Assembly (NCBI GenBank): GCA_015680685.1
Contig: MNCI01025456.1
Coordinates: 1,202,720-1,266,719, forward strand
DNA from: Gnetum montanum
Taxonomy: Eukaryota > Streptophyta > Gnetopsida > Gnetales > Gnetaceae
Direction: 5' to 3'
DNA: 64,000 nucleotides
Shown piece by piece: positions 38,001 to 50,000 of the stretch (within the stretch, counting starts at the first letter, position 1; every line of letters begins with the position of its first letter). Under the pieces are notes generated by a model. The model ran no database searches, was not told the origin of the DNA, and saw only the letters and a list, made by a program, of their open reading frames with translations. The position numbers were made by a program, and so were the translations under genes.

Positions 38001-41000
38001 GATGATTAGTAGAGTTATGTTTTTTTTAAGACAAATCAGATTTAAATAATTACATATTAATAATTACAATGGACGATGACTTGTTTGCAAAATATCTAGG
38101 TACTACTTAGGAAGGAAAATTTTTAAATGTTGCATAGAATAAAATAATTTGTGTAGTTTCACAAGCAAGATTTAGAAGAAAGCATTTTACCATAGATCAT
38201 CTGGTTAGTCTGATATCGCATTAAACAAGCATAGGGAAAACAAGGTAAACCATTTATTTGCTTTGTTGGTTTTGCTAAAGCATTTTTTATTTTTTCTTTT
38301 TGGAAAAAGGTCAAGTAAAATTCCATTAAAATCAGGATATGTACAAAGATGACCCCATCCAAAAACCAGGGAGAGACCTTCCCCTGAAACAAGCACCCCT
38401 ACAACAAACAGCCCTATTCAAAGACCCCCAAACTGCATACCCCAGACCAACAAGGCAAAACCAGGGCAAAAACTGTCACCCAAAATATCCTGGACCAACA
38501 AAACCAGACATAACACAGGCCAAGCCCAGAACCACGAAACGAAAATAAAAGAATCCCCTACACGTGGTGCGAGAGAGTAGAACATGGACATCTGTGGTTC
38601 ACTTTGAAGTGGACCCAGTCCAGAATTGCCCTTAACGGCTTAGAAGCAACAAAATTAGTCGCCTGTTGGAATTCAAGAAAATCCTATTCCACTTGATGAT
38701 GGTTGCTTTCAGGCATATCCTTCGTCTTATCTGGATGATATTTAGCAATTGTTAACCGAATACATCATCTCAGATTAGTCCAGGAAGCATCCTTGTTAAT
38801 GCCCATAAGCATATAAGGGCAGCGGCCAGCCAGCAACCATCATCGAACCTCAACCTCATGCCCCTAATCAAAATGTTATTGCATTTGCTACTCCTCAGAC
38901 AACACCCTATCAGCCTCCTCCTTAGTAGCTTCCTGGTGTCACAGGTCCACCTCCTCTTGCAGGATCTCAGCCTGAATCTCCCTACGGAGCTCCTCTTCCT
39001 TCTCTTGGCACTGCAAGGCTTCACAGTGCTCCAACTACCACCTAAGAAGCTCCAACTCCTCCTTATGGCATTGTCGCTAAGCCTGGGTTTTTGTGTGAAC
39101 ATCCCTCATCTGTTAGATGATGACCGCCTCCCAACAGCTCCTCTCTTCTTCCCTAACCTGAGCCACCGTATCCTCCAGTATCTAACATAACCTGAGATCC
39201 TCCACCCTCACCAACAACTTGTCATGCTCAGAAAAGGGGGTCTCCCCTTGTTCCTGAGGGAGCATAGGAGCTACACACCAGTTGAAAGCTATGCTCTGTG
39301 TTGGTAGAACTTGTGAATAATGGGCTACGGTGGCGTATACTGTGGCCGCACCGCCTACCATAAGGCCAAAGTGCCGCCCCCAACGTTCCCTCCTTAGGGA
39401 CGCAAGGAAGAACTTTGGTAAGTCACAGATCGTAACTCTTTCATGCAACAGAGAAAGGCAAAATGAATGCCTTGCAATTTCCAGACGTTAGCTAACTGGA
39501 CGAAGTACCTATCCATGAGCTCCGCAGCCTCTTACCACAACAAAGGTAACGTGGACTTCAACACTTGGCCACTCATAATCCTAAGGCTATTGCCCAGTAA
39601 AAAAGCCGTAGCATCTTGTAGCCCCCAAGGAAAGGGTAGAATGACCTCCCCTAGTGCTGAAATACCCAAATAATCCACCAACGCTTGTTCAGTGAGGGTT
39701 ATAGAAACCCCATGAAATGAAGTCCCGTCACCCCTCTAGTTCCGATAAAAACTAGAATCCGGGAGGTCAGGATCACCCACCAATAGCAGCAAGAAAACGG
39801 CCCAACCCATCACCTACACCACCTCCCACAATTGTCTCTTCTGGCGGAAATGATTGGCATCCAACTCAAATGTCAAGGTAATGCCCATCAGTGCAAACAC
39901 CTCAGCCCATAGTCTAGTCGCCGAACTAGCAACTTGCACCAAAGTATGAACCTACTCAAGCTTGAAGATCACAGTGTTCCACACCTTCCAAATATGCCAC
40001 AAAATAGACATGTTGAAGCTATCCCCTATGGCCTGTAGTGAAGGAGGGGACCGCATGAGCCACCACACTGCAACCATATGAAAAAAGTGTTGTGCAATTT
40101 CAGCCTCAATGTTGCATAGAGAGCAGCCATTACTATTTGTAATGCCCCTTTGGTAGAGCTGCAAATGTAACGACAAGGTATCATGCCATAGCAACCAAGC
40201 AAAACACTTGAGTTTCTCTAGCAACTTACCTTTCCATAATTGCCGCCAACCGTCCTGGGGCGGGTACCTAATCTTCAACATTTAGGCTTCAAACCCAAAG
40301 TGCCCCAATGCACTAGCTCATGAGCATGAGCACAGAGATTGTGCCACACATGTGAGTCTCTAGGTCCCAAAACCCAAGACGTATACTTCCAACTCATAAT
40401 ATACACCCAAGGGGGTTTGCAATCGTGCACCTGCATAAGGTGGTTAATGACCAGTTGATGTCCTATCAAGAGGGCGTCTTCAAATTTTAAAATTCCCAAT
40501 CCCCCCGCTTGCTTCGGCTGGGCCACTTTGTCCCAATTAACAAGGTGGAGGCGATTCTTTCCTTCCCCCCCCCCCCCCCCCCCCCCAAACCAGACCAAAC
40601 AAAGTTTCTAATAATCAGATTAATTTTGGTAATCACCCCCTAGGCGGATTGGCCACCAAAGCCACATACCGCATGATCACCGATAGCACTAACAAAGCCA
40701 GTAGAATCTTACCATGGCATGTCAAGAACCTAGTCATTCAATACTCAATACGCCCCAATAACCATTGCACCAACGCTGCCCAAGTAGCCCGTTTATTCCA
40801 GGAGAAGACACGGATCCCAAGGTACAATTCTTTCTCCACACCCAATAGGATCCCCAAAGATTGGCAAACCTGCCTACAAACCAAGGTGTTAGTGTTGAAA
40901 AAATGAATAGTCAACTCGTCCCAATTTGGCTGAAAACCCACCTCCTTAGCCATTCGAGCTAGCGCCCAGTTGATTGCCCAACCCTACAGAACAGTAGCCC

Positions 41001-44000
41001 TAGTCATAATAACCATGTCATCGGCATAGTGCTTAGCTATACACGTACTCCTCCCCAAGATAGGATCTCATTATATCCATGACCATAATGAATAAATATG
41101 GGGATAAGGGGTCCCTTTTCCGTAACCCCTTGGTAGGGAAGAAAAACCCTCATAGGCTTCCATTAAGATCAAATGAGTAAGCGCTAGTGTTGGACACTAA
41201 GACAAAGATCCACAAAGTGAGGATAGATAGCAGCATGATGTCCTAAAGAGCTTGCCAATTGATAGTATCATACACTTTCGCAATATCAACTTTAACACAC
41301 AAAACTGGGAGTTTTGCACTACGGATGGAGTGAACCGCTTCTTGCAACAAGAGAATCTAATCCTCTATGAACCTACCTTTAACAAACCCAACCAAATTTG
41401 CCCCAACTAGAACTAGCATTAAAGGTTGAAGCCACTTAACCAGGATCTTAGTGAAGATTCGGAGGAGCATGTTGCACAACCCAATTAGCATGTAATGCAC
41501 AAGCAACATGGGGTTGGATATCTTAGGCAACAAAACAATCCTAGAGCAATTGATCTCCTTGCACACTTGTCCCCACCTGAACATGAGGTTAAAAGCATCA
41601 AGCAAATTAGGGCCCAAAATATCAAACCACTCCTTGAAAAATTCAACAGGCCAACCATCCGGCCTTGGAGCACTCCCCACTTTCATCGAACCCAAGGCAA
41701 CGAAGAGCTCTGCAGCAAAATTGGGAATGATAAGAGGAGTGTTATCATGCTCATTCAGCACCTTGTCGACCCTAATAGAAAGCAGGGAGGATTCTCCCCA
41801 AGACCACACAGCATTCCAAAACGTCTACATCTCATGGGCAATATCCTACAGTTGATGGAGCTACAGTGTTCCTCAGTTCAACGAACTAATCCTCTTGCTT
41901 GTGCAGTTGACCTTCATGGTTGCAAAAAAGAAATGTGTGTTCCAGTCCCCTTCTTTAAGCCATAGGACCCTAGATCTCGCCTTCCAATAGAACTCCTCCT
42001 CAGCAAGATCATTCAAATCCAGCAACAAACCACACTCCTCCTCCACAGCCTCCCCATTTTCCTGTCTAAGCTAGACCATGGTCAGCTGAGTTTGTAGCCT
42101 GTGCTGAGTCCCTCGAAAGGTTGTTTTTGATCCAGAGACAAACCCTTAATCTGCTTTTTCGAAGAATTAAGGCCATGTTTAAGAAAATCCCTCGGGTCAA
42201 GGTAGGAATCATCATACCTGGCCAAAATTCCTTCAACCATCCTATGCAGCCATGGTTTTAGTAACCAAGCCCATTCAAATTGGAACAGGGCCAAAGGGGG
42301 CCGCTAGGATGGCCAGAGCAAGCACACCAATGCCCAAGGATCAGACACCTACCTTGCTTTGCAAGTGGGCTACACCTCATAATCATAAAACATCTCAGCA
42401 TGAACCCAAGCCTTATCAATCTAAGACAACACCCTACTAGCTCCACTCCGCCTATTGTTCCAAGTATATTGACCACCTTGGAGCTCAAGATCAACCAAGT
42501 TATGTTGCTGTAAAAGCTGGACAAACTCTTGACTTCCATGGGGAGAGACCAAATCAGGACCATCACCATGACTAGATTTTTCCCAAGGGTGAAGCTGTTG
42601 ATTGAAGTCCCCAATGAGAACCCACTTCCACTGATCAGGGACCCTCTAAACAAGTCGTGCCAACTCATGCAACCAATCCTGCCAAATATGGGACCCATGG
42701 AAATTAGTGACACACAAGCCAACCGAAGGAATGTGCATAATGAGACTCCACGGAGTCTCATCCGGCACATGAAATAGGCATAATGACAAAGTGGCCAGGC
42801 CACTAGCCCGACCTCGATAATACACAAAAGAGCAATGCCATCCTTGCCATCGTATGAGGGTACAATTAGACACATTTAGCTTGGTTTCTTATAGGCAAAC
42901 CAGCATACAATTCTCCACACACACTAAATCCTTTGAGGTATTTTGCTTGTACAAGGTACCTTGGCTCTTGCAATTCCAAGACAAGACTTTCATGGTCTAT
43001 TAGCAGACCTTTTAGTATAGACCTCCTTAAGGGTGAGACCCAAATCTCCAACTAAGTCTTCTTCATCCACATCTTCTAATTGAAACGCTTGCCTAGCTGT
43101 TCAAACTCATTTGCCACCAGAAATCCCATCAAGTGCTCCTTAAAGAGGTCTTTAGCAACCAACTCCCGCAACATGGACACCCATTCGCCAAGAGGGGGAA
43201 GCTCATCCACAATGGCCCACACCACACTAGTGGGAGTAGACTAACCACCCTTGGTGAAGGTATACCTTTCCCCACCTGAAGCATCGTTTCCCACACCGAC
43301 CATGCGTTCAAGAGGAGGGGAAGAAGGAGCCAAGGTTCCCAGTTCCCCCCCCCCCCCCCCCCGCCCCCCCCCCCCCCCCCCCCCGCCCCCACACTACTAG
43401 CACCTTTCGAGCCATCCTCTCGTCGAGGCTCATTAGCACTTCTTGCTGGGGTAGGCGGTACCTACGACACCTTACCCCATTTCCCCACTAGCATCCACCC
43501 ACCATCCTCTGCATTCCCCACTTGTCCAGTCAACCCTTTTGGTGAGCTTTAGAGCACACCTTGTAGTCCTAATAGCAATGGTTGGTCTTGCCACATTTTG
43601 TACAAGCCTTGGGTTTGGTTTCTAAGGCCAGCTGGCGCTTTGGCTATAGCACATTCTCATACTCCACAATGAGGCACTCCTCTCTCGACAACAAGTCTAG
43701 AATGACTTCCTTAAGCAAGTGGTTGGGAAAGAGGGAGCCCCACACACAAAACCAAGCATAGCCCATACACTCCTTTGTCGCAATGAATTTGTCAAAGGAG
43801 ATGAACTCTCCAAACTACCCTGCCAAGGTTAAGAGGAATTCCTCAGTCCAAACCTCCTAAGGAACCTTGGCTACCTGAATCCAAAGAGGAGCCCAAGAAA
43901 ACAAATCTAAGTCCTTATAAGCCCCTGGACACCAAGACATAAGGGCCAAGCCCCTAGCCCCAAAAAACCAAGGTTCCCCCAAAAGGACCTTGTCCCAATC

Positions 44001-47000
44001 TTCCACAAACTGGAAAACAAAAAGCAATAGGCAACCAACCAAGGACCTCACTTGCATCTCCTCCAGGGCCTAGGTGGCCAAGGCCCACTTTCGAATCAAG
44101 TCCAACAGAGGACACGACCCCAAGGAAACAAAATGGCCTATAAGGATCAGCTTCATAGTACATAGGCCCTCCTCTGAAGGGGCACTGACCTTCAACCGCA
44201 TAGTAGACCCATCCCGCACAATTGCATCCACTCCCCAACACCCAAAAGCCAAGATCCACGAGTAGCCAACCCACCACTGCTACCAACCCCTCCAATTGGG
44301 CCCCTTCCTCCTGCATCCGCAAACCCCTTGGCATCACCACCCTCAACAACCCCTGCCCTAAGCCTAGAACCCCCATCTGCACACCCTTCTCCACCACCGC
44401 CAAAGCTTGAACCATTGCTACCAGCATTGCTGGAACCCTTGCTCCCTTGCCCACCACCACTCAACTTCCCACCCAAGCCCATTTCAAAAATCCTATTCCA
44501 TAGAAACCCCTTTGCTAAAGCATTTGATTCTATTGTGAGAGAACACTTATGGAGCTGCCTTATCAAAAGTTGATCCTAGTTTACTCAATGTCATATAAAA
44601 TTTATACAGAAAAATAATTATTGAATTAAAAGATGAAGAAACTACACAATTTTATCAATTTTACAGCAATACAGAAGTAATGTAAGATTGTCCTTTTTCA
44701 CCAACATTCTTTGACAATTTCATGGATAAACTAGATGAGTGAATTAAAGAAGTACCAACAAATTATGTAATTGTAGTGGATCAATCATGGATACGACTTT
44801 TAATCTTTGCAGATGATATAGCACTATTTGCAAATTTAGAAACAAGTTTAAAGCCATATTGAATCATCTAGAAAATTTCTATGAACATAGAGAATGAAGA
44901 AGACCATTGACAAAACAAAATAATAATTTGTGGAAATAATAAGAAAAATTACACTTTCTAACTAAATAATAAAATACTTGAGATTGTCGATAATAAAAGA
45001 TATTAGTGAGTAGAATATTCTCAAAATTATAAATGGAAGCATTGTATATCACAGCGAGTTGCAAATAGTTTGAAGATTTTATATACAATGAAGAACAAAT
45101 GTAACAATCACAATATTTGGACTTTGGAGAATTCAAAAATATCTTTTGAACACAATTGTACAAGCTATAGGACCTGATGGATGTGTAGTTGGAGGTCCAA
45201 TTCTTGATCATAAATCATTGAAGAAAATTCAAAAAACTTCAAATACATTTCTTGTTAGATGAATTCAAGATGAAAATTCAAGTCTCATATGTAACACTTT
45301 TATAAAAAGCAAATTTGTTGTCATTGGAAGCTAAAGCAATATATCAGTTCTTAACATTCTAGTTGATTAATAAAAATAGCAATAGGATCTCCAGAGAGAT
45401 CATCCAAAAACTCAGCAACAAGGGTGGTGCCACAAAGGAAGATTATAATTACAAAAATGGGGTATTGAAAATATTAATGTAATAATAAATTCAAAACACA
45501 ATTGGAAACTTGTTAAGGAGAAGTTTTAGAGAGATGGAAAAATGAGGCTCAAATACCAACAAAAAAAAAACTTTAGTTTTACCCTCAAAACATTAGAGGT
45601 GGTAAGCATGATGAACTAGAATATCTACATGTAGCAATTTCAATATCCATGAGAGCACTAATTGGCAGAGTAAGAATAGGATCACACTACCTCTAAGTTA
45701 CAACAGGAAGATAGAATAACATACAGTATGAAGACAGAATATGTCAATTGTGTTTACTACAATTAGTATTATTAGAATGTTGCAGAGAAAATTTCTTAAG
45801 AAGAAAATGGGAAATCTCTTGTCAAACTTTATATGAGCTATTCAAGCTACTAGTGTTGGTTCACAGAATTATATAGAAAAAGTGGTCAAGTCACATGAAT
45901 ACTGGACACATTTGTTGTACTCAAGATTTATTGCTACTGATGTATTTTGCATGGATAATTCTTCTGACAGATCCTTTAGGGTCTATATAGATGTAATAAA
46001 ATTTCAGTTTCAACAATTTTCTTCCAGATTATTGATGAATAGAAATATTGAATTGTTTTTAAAGTCATAAAACAAAAGCTTACTCAAAAGAACCCCACGT
46101 CCAAGACACAATAACTAGTTGACTAATTTCTTGGATAATAATTAAAGCATTATCAATAAAAAACAGTATCCGTTAAATATTGATTACAAAAAAATGATTT
46201 ACACCTGTCTAATATACGCCATTTGTCACCAATTTTGGCATCAACATCATCAATTTCTTTTTCTAGTTTCTGAAGCATAGCATCAACCTGCAACCAACAT
46301 CATCACAGATGAACAAAATAAAATTTCAGCTTCTATAAATGTATCTGCAACACTAACATGAAAACATGCAGTGATACATTAAGCATTGTAGGAAAATAAT
46401 GGAAATATACGCATTTTAAGAACAATCTACCTCATCAATAAGTGCAGACGAAACTTTGTTACCAACAGTAGTTTCAGCAGCCTTGTCCTGCTCTCCTCTT
46501 GCTGCATCATATGCCTTAAAGGCCATCTCAACCCCTTCACCCTCCTTTCCAACCATGCTATTGTATAACTCTATCTGAAAAATAATTTTGATAATAAAAC
46601 AACAAAGCAATCTTAGCGCTTTGCAAGCATGCAATACAATACCTAACTAATACATGGCCATAGTATCTTTAAAATTAATTTTATAAAGAATTTACTTAAA
46701 TTATCATTTAAGTGACCAAAAAAGTTGTTTAATTAATTGTCATAAATAACTTAAGCTCTGAAAATATTCTTAAAAATGGAATTTTTTTATAAGGTAGATT
46801 TTGCCCTTGTATAATTTACATTTACACAAGCTTTCATGTAGAAGATATAAGGCTTCTTATAATAGAAGACTCACTAATGGTCGACAAGAAGGTGGCTTTC
46901 ACTTAAAACAGAAGACTCCTAATATTAAGGTCATAACACCTTATGATCAATGGCATTTAAGATTATAACAGTCAACGAAGGCAAAATTATATAAAAGTAA

Positions 47001-50000
47001 ATATTGTACCTCTTGATTCACAAGCTTTAGAAATTCCTCTCTTTCGGCACTAACAGACTGTAAGAGTTACAAGCATCATATATATGAGTCATGATATAAT
47101 GTTAGAAACTCAATTTCACAAACTTGATGAATTAACAGAATCAAAACCACAAGAATCATACAGAAGCTGATGCCAAAACAGCCAATGCACGACTGATCTC
47201 ACAAAGTTGCTCTTGTTTTTCGATGGCTTTTTCTCTTGCCAACTCTCGTGCTTCTCGTGCAGTAGCAGAAACCATATCTTGCAATGCAGTATCTTCTTCA
47301 CTTGTTCGTTTATCTTCCTTGAGTCTATCTCGTTCCTCTCTTTCTTCCTCCTCCTGTTATAACAAACAGTATAAAAATTATTTGCTACACGATTAATGGA
47401 TAGACAATATCCATATACATTGTAACAAAAATGCAATATAGATCGTATGGTCAATAAGTATCTATAATAAAATAGAGGTCTTTAAATAAATAAATAGGGC
47501 AGAAAATTTAAACCACTGAATCATAATGAATAAGAAGCCAATAATGCAGCTCAGTGTTAACACATAGGTTCAGGTCCAAGCTTCACTTGGAGCATTTGCT
47601 AGGAAAACATAGGCATCGTAACAAAAATCAAAATCATTTCACCTTGATTAGTTCCTCCTGCATTTCCAAAAATTCTAGCTTCCTCTTACGCTCTGCAACA
47701 GTATCTTCACTTGGCAATTCAGTGGCACCTACAGTCTCAACCAACTCATCTGGAAGCGAAGACAATGTGGCTTGAACAGCCTCCTCTGGCTTTATTTTAC
47801 CAGAAACTACAAATGCTCTGCAATAATGGTAGTAGTAGTATAAAACTTAAGAGAGGAATACTTAACATTAGAAGAAGAGCTGCATATCTTCAGATTAATG
47901 CAGCAGTCCAATTTTCCGGGAAAATTTCATCTGGGCAAATTAAAGGTATTAAATAACGCATACCTTGAAAGGATAAGAAGGGAAGATGGCACCGAATATT
48001 TTAAAGATAGTTCCAACCAATCCCGCAACTGTGCATAGAAGATATTTAAGCAATATAAATAAAAGTGAGTTTCAACGTATGAATTATCTTGTAATACAAT
48101 ATGATAAAAAAACATATAATTTACAATTTAAAAAGAAAGGATGAACCCACATAGAATATGTAGTTATTTGATTGCAGGGATGTGCCTCTAGAAAAAGGCA
48201 GTTTACCATATTGAGTTCATGAAAGAAATATTGCAGATATGAAGACCAGCAGGCAAATATTCCATTCAACAAATTGGTAAATTTTCAATAGCACAAAAAG
48301 TTAATGCAAGTGGCCTTTAAAAAAAGAAAACAGAAGATTGCTGCTAACAATCCAACACTCAAGTACTTTAGAGATGTGGCTATATATCTACAACAAATTT
48401 TCCTTGGCATCAATGTCATTCCTTATTTCCTTGTTCAGATTTCTTGTTCTAATCTCAGATGTTTCATTCATTTGAAATATATGCTCGTTGGCTGAAGCCT
48501 AAAATCCCAAAGAATTCCTGGGTGTATTACAAACCTTATTTCAGATTTAATAAATAAGCTATTTTCTTGAATAAAAACAAAATATGCAGTTGTATAGAAT
48601 GAAACACTGCTTAGGAGAACATAAATTATCAAAAGTCTTGGGAATAAATCAGTTTGTGTTGGAAGCTCAGAGAATCTGAACAACAATACAGTACCCCTTA
48701 AGTCTCTTTTAAATTTAACAAGGAGAAATGACCAAATACAGCTCATTCACAGAGTCTTTCTTTACATTTAGGCATGAAGTGTTTACAGAACATAGGTTTG
48801 ACCCTAACACCTGTTAAGCTATGAACTCATGGACAACCCTAAAATGTTGAGCATTTGATTTTCTCTGCATAAACAGGCCCAGTAAAAGCCAAAATCCATC
48901 CCACGTTCCAGAAGAGATGAAAGAATATGGAAAAAACATTCTGCTGGTTTCTATTGTTTAGCTTTGAACCCTTCATTTGGAAAACGTTGAGATATATGAA
49001 AATAAACAAATTGAACAGTTACCTGCTGTTGCATTTCTTCAACAGAAAGCAATCCTAGCATTCCACGATCTCTGCATGCTTGTCTAAGCTCTTCCTCGGA
49101 GAGAGATTCAACGCCCTCACTCTGGATCATTCTATCATCTTCTTTGATCCTGTCAAACCAAATGGTTATAATTAAAAACAACTGTACAACAACCAAATAT
49201 AAAAAGAAATTTCCAATACATGCTACAAGGAACGTAAAGAAATTATGATATCAAATATAACTGTTCAAATACAAAAATGAACTCAAAATCCTAAAAAATA
49301 GAAAAGCCTCTTTTATGCTCTACATTTAGCTTTTTCTACATGAAAAATGACAGCAGGTTAGATTACAACATTGACCACTGTAAAACGGTCGACATTGCCA
49401 AACACTATCATGGGGAAAACCAATCACAGCATTTTGCTGTATATGCAGAAACTTTTGTGCCCACACATGTAAGTAGAGGTATTTTCATTACATAATCTGC
49501 CAACCTCAAAAGAGATTTACATATGTTATAAAAGTATATCAAGGAGCATAAAACGTAAAAGCAACACAAGCACAAAACAGTTATTAGAATTCTCGTATTA
49601 CATTTAAGGCTCTTGTGTCCTCATGATTCTAAAAAACATACCAGAAACAAAAAATCATATTCTACCGTATCCTAGACTTCATTCCTAAGCTAAAGCTCAA
49701 CTGATGGAATCTTTTAAATCAGTTTCCATGTAAGAAGTTGGAAAACAGTATGCTTCTAATTTCTTAGAGCAAAACAGTTATTTTGTCTTTAACCCACTCG
49801 CCAACTACTCTTAGGAATACTTCCTTCTATTGCGTATAATCTTCCATGAAAGTGACTATGACGGAAATCAATATGACTCAGATGAACCCTCTGCACAAAA
49901 ACTATACACAATCTGCATACCTGATTATCTCCGGCTACAAGAAGAGACAAGAGGTAAACACTAATACTTTGTCTTATGGTATTGATTGTGCATTGTAACG

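Larger units (their letters stand above)
38271..44525 (-). mobile_element. Near full-length L1-type LINE with J-domain ORF (copy 2), flanked by 15-bp target-site duplication
   Basis: TTTGCTAAAGCATTT occurs at 38271-38285 and again at 44511-44525, an exact target-site duplication. The element is 38286-44510 (6.2 kb) on -, with an A-rich tail next to 38286. Order on -: Gly-rich leader and DUF4283, CCHC knuckle, endonuclease, RT, zf-RVT, globular domain, coiled coil, J-domain, 3'UTR. It has the same orientation as LETM1. It is dead (stops, frameshifts, G-run expansions), but it is less decayed than the RT it interrupted. Confidence 0.92.
37860..45800 (+). mobile_element. Older non-L1, non-RTE-like LINE on +, interrupted by LINE copy 2
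   Basis: Pieces on + in RT order: EKAVDVE and [14 protein letters not shown] (about 37880-37930), [15 protein letters not shown] (about 37975-38020), [16 protein letters not shown] (about 38163-38212), then [13 protein letters not shown] (38247-38285), where LINE copy 2 enters. The frame resumes at 44511 as [19 protein letters not shown], then DCPFSPTFF (motif B, about 44690), [12 protein letters not shown] (motif C, about 44798-44833), [14 protein letters not shown] (about 45190-45240), and the tail [13 protein letters not shown] and EDRICQLC (about 45668-45760). The sequence style recalls CR1/jockey-type elements rather than plant L1 or RTE; that clade call is from memory. Confidence 0.75.

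Noticed and set aside
41495-41965. 156-codon ORF on +
   Set aside because: It is the antisense shadow of the LINE copy 2 reverse transcriptase on -.
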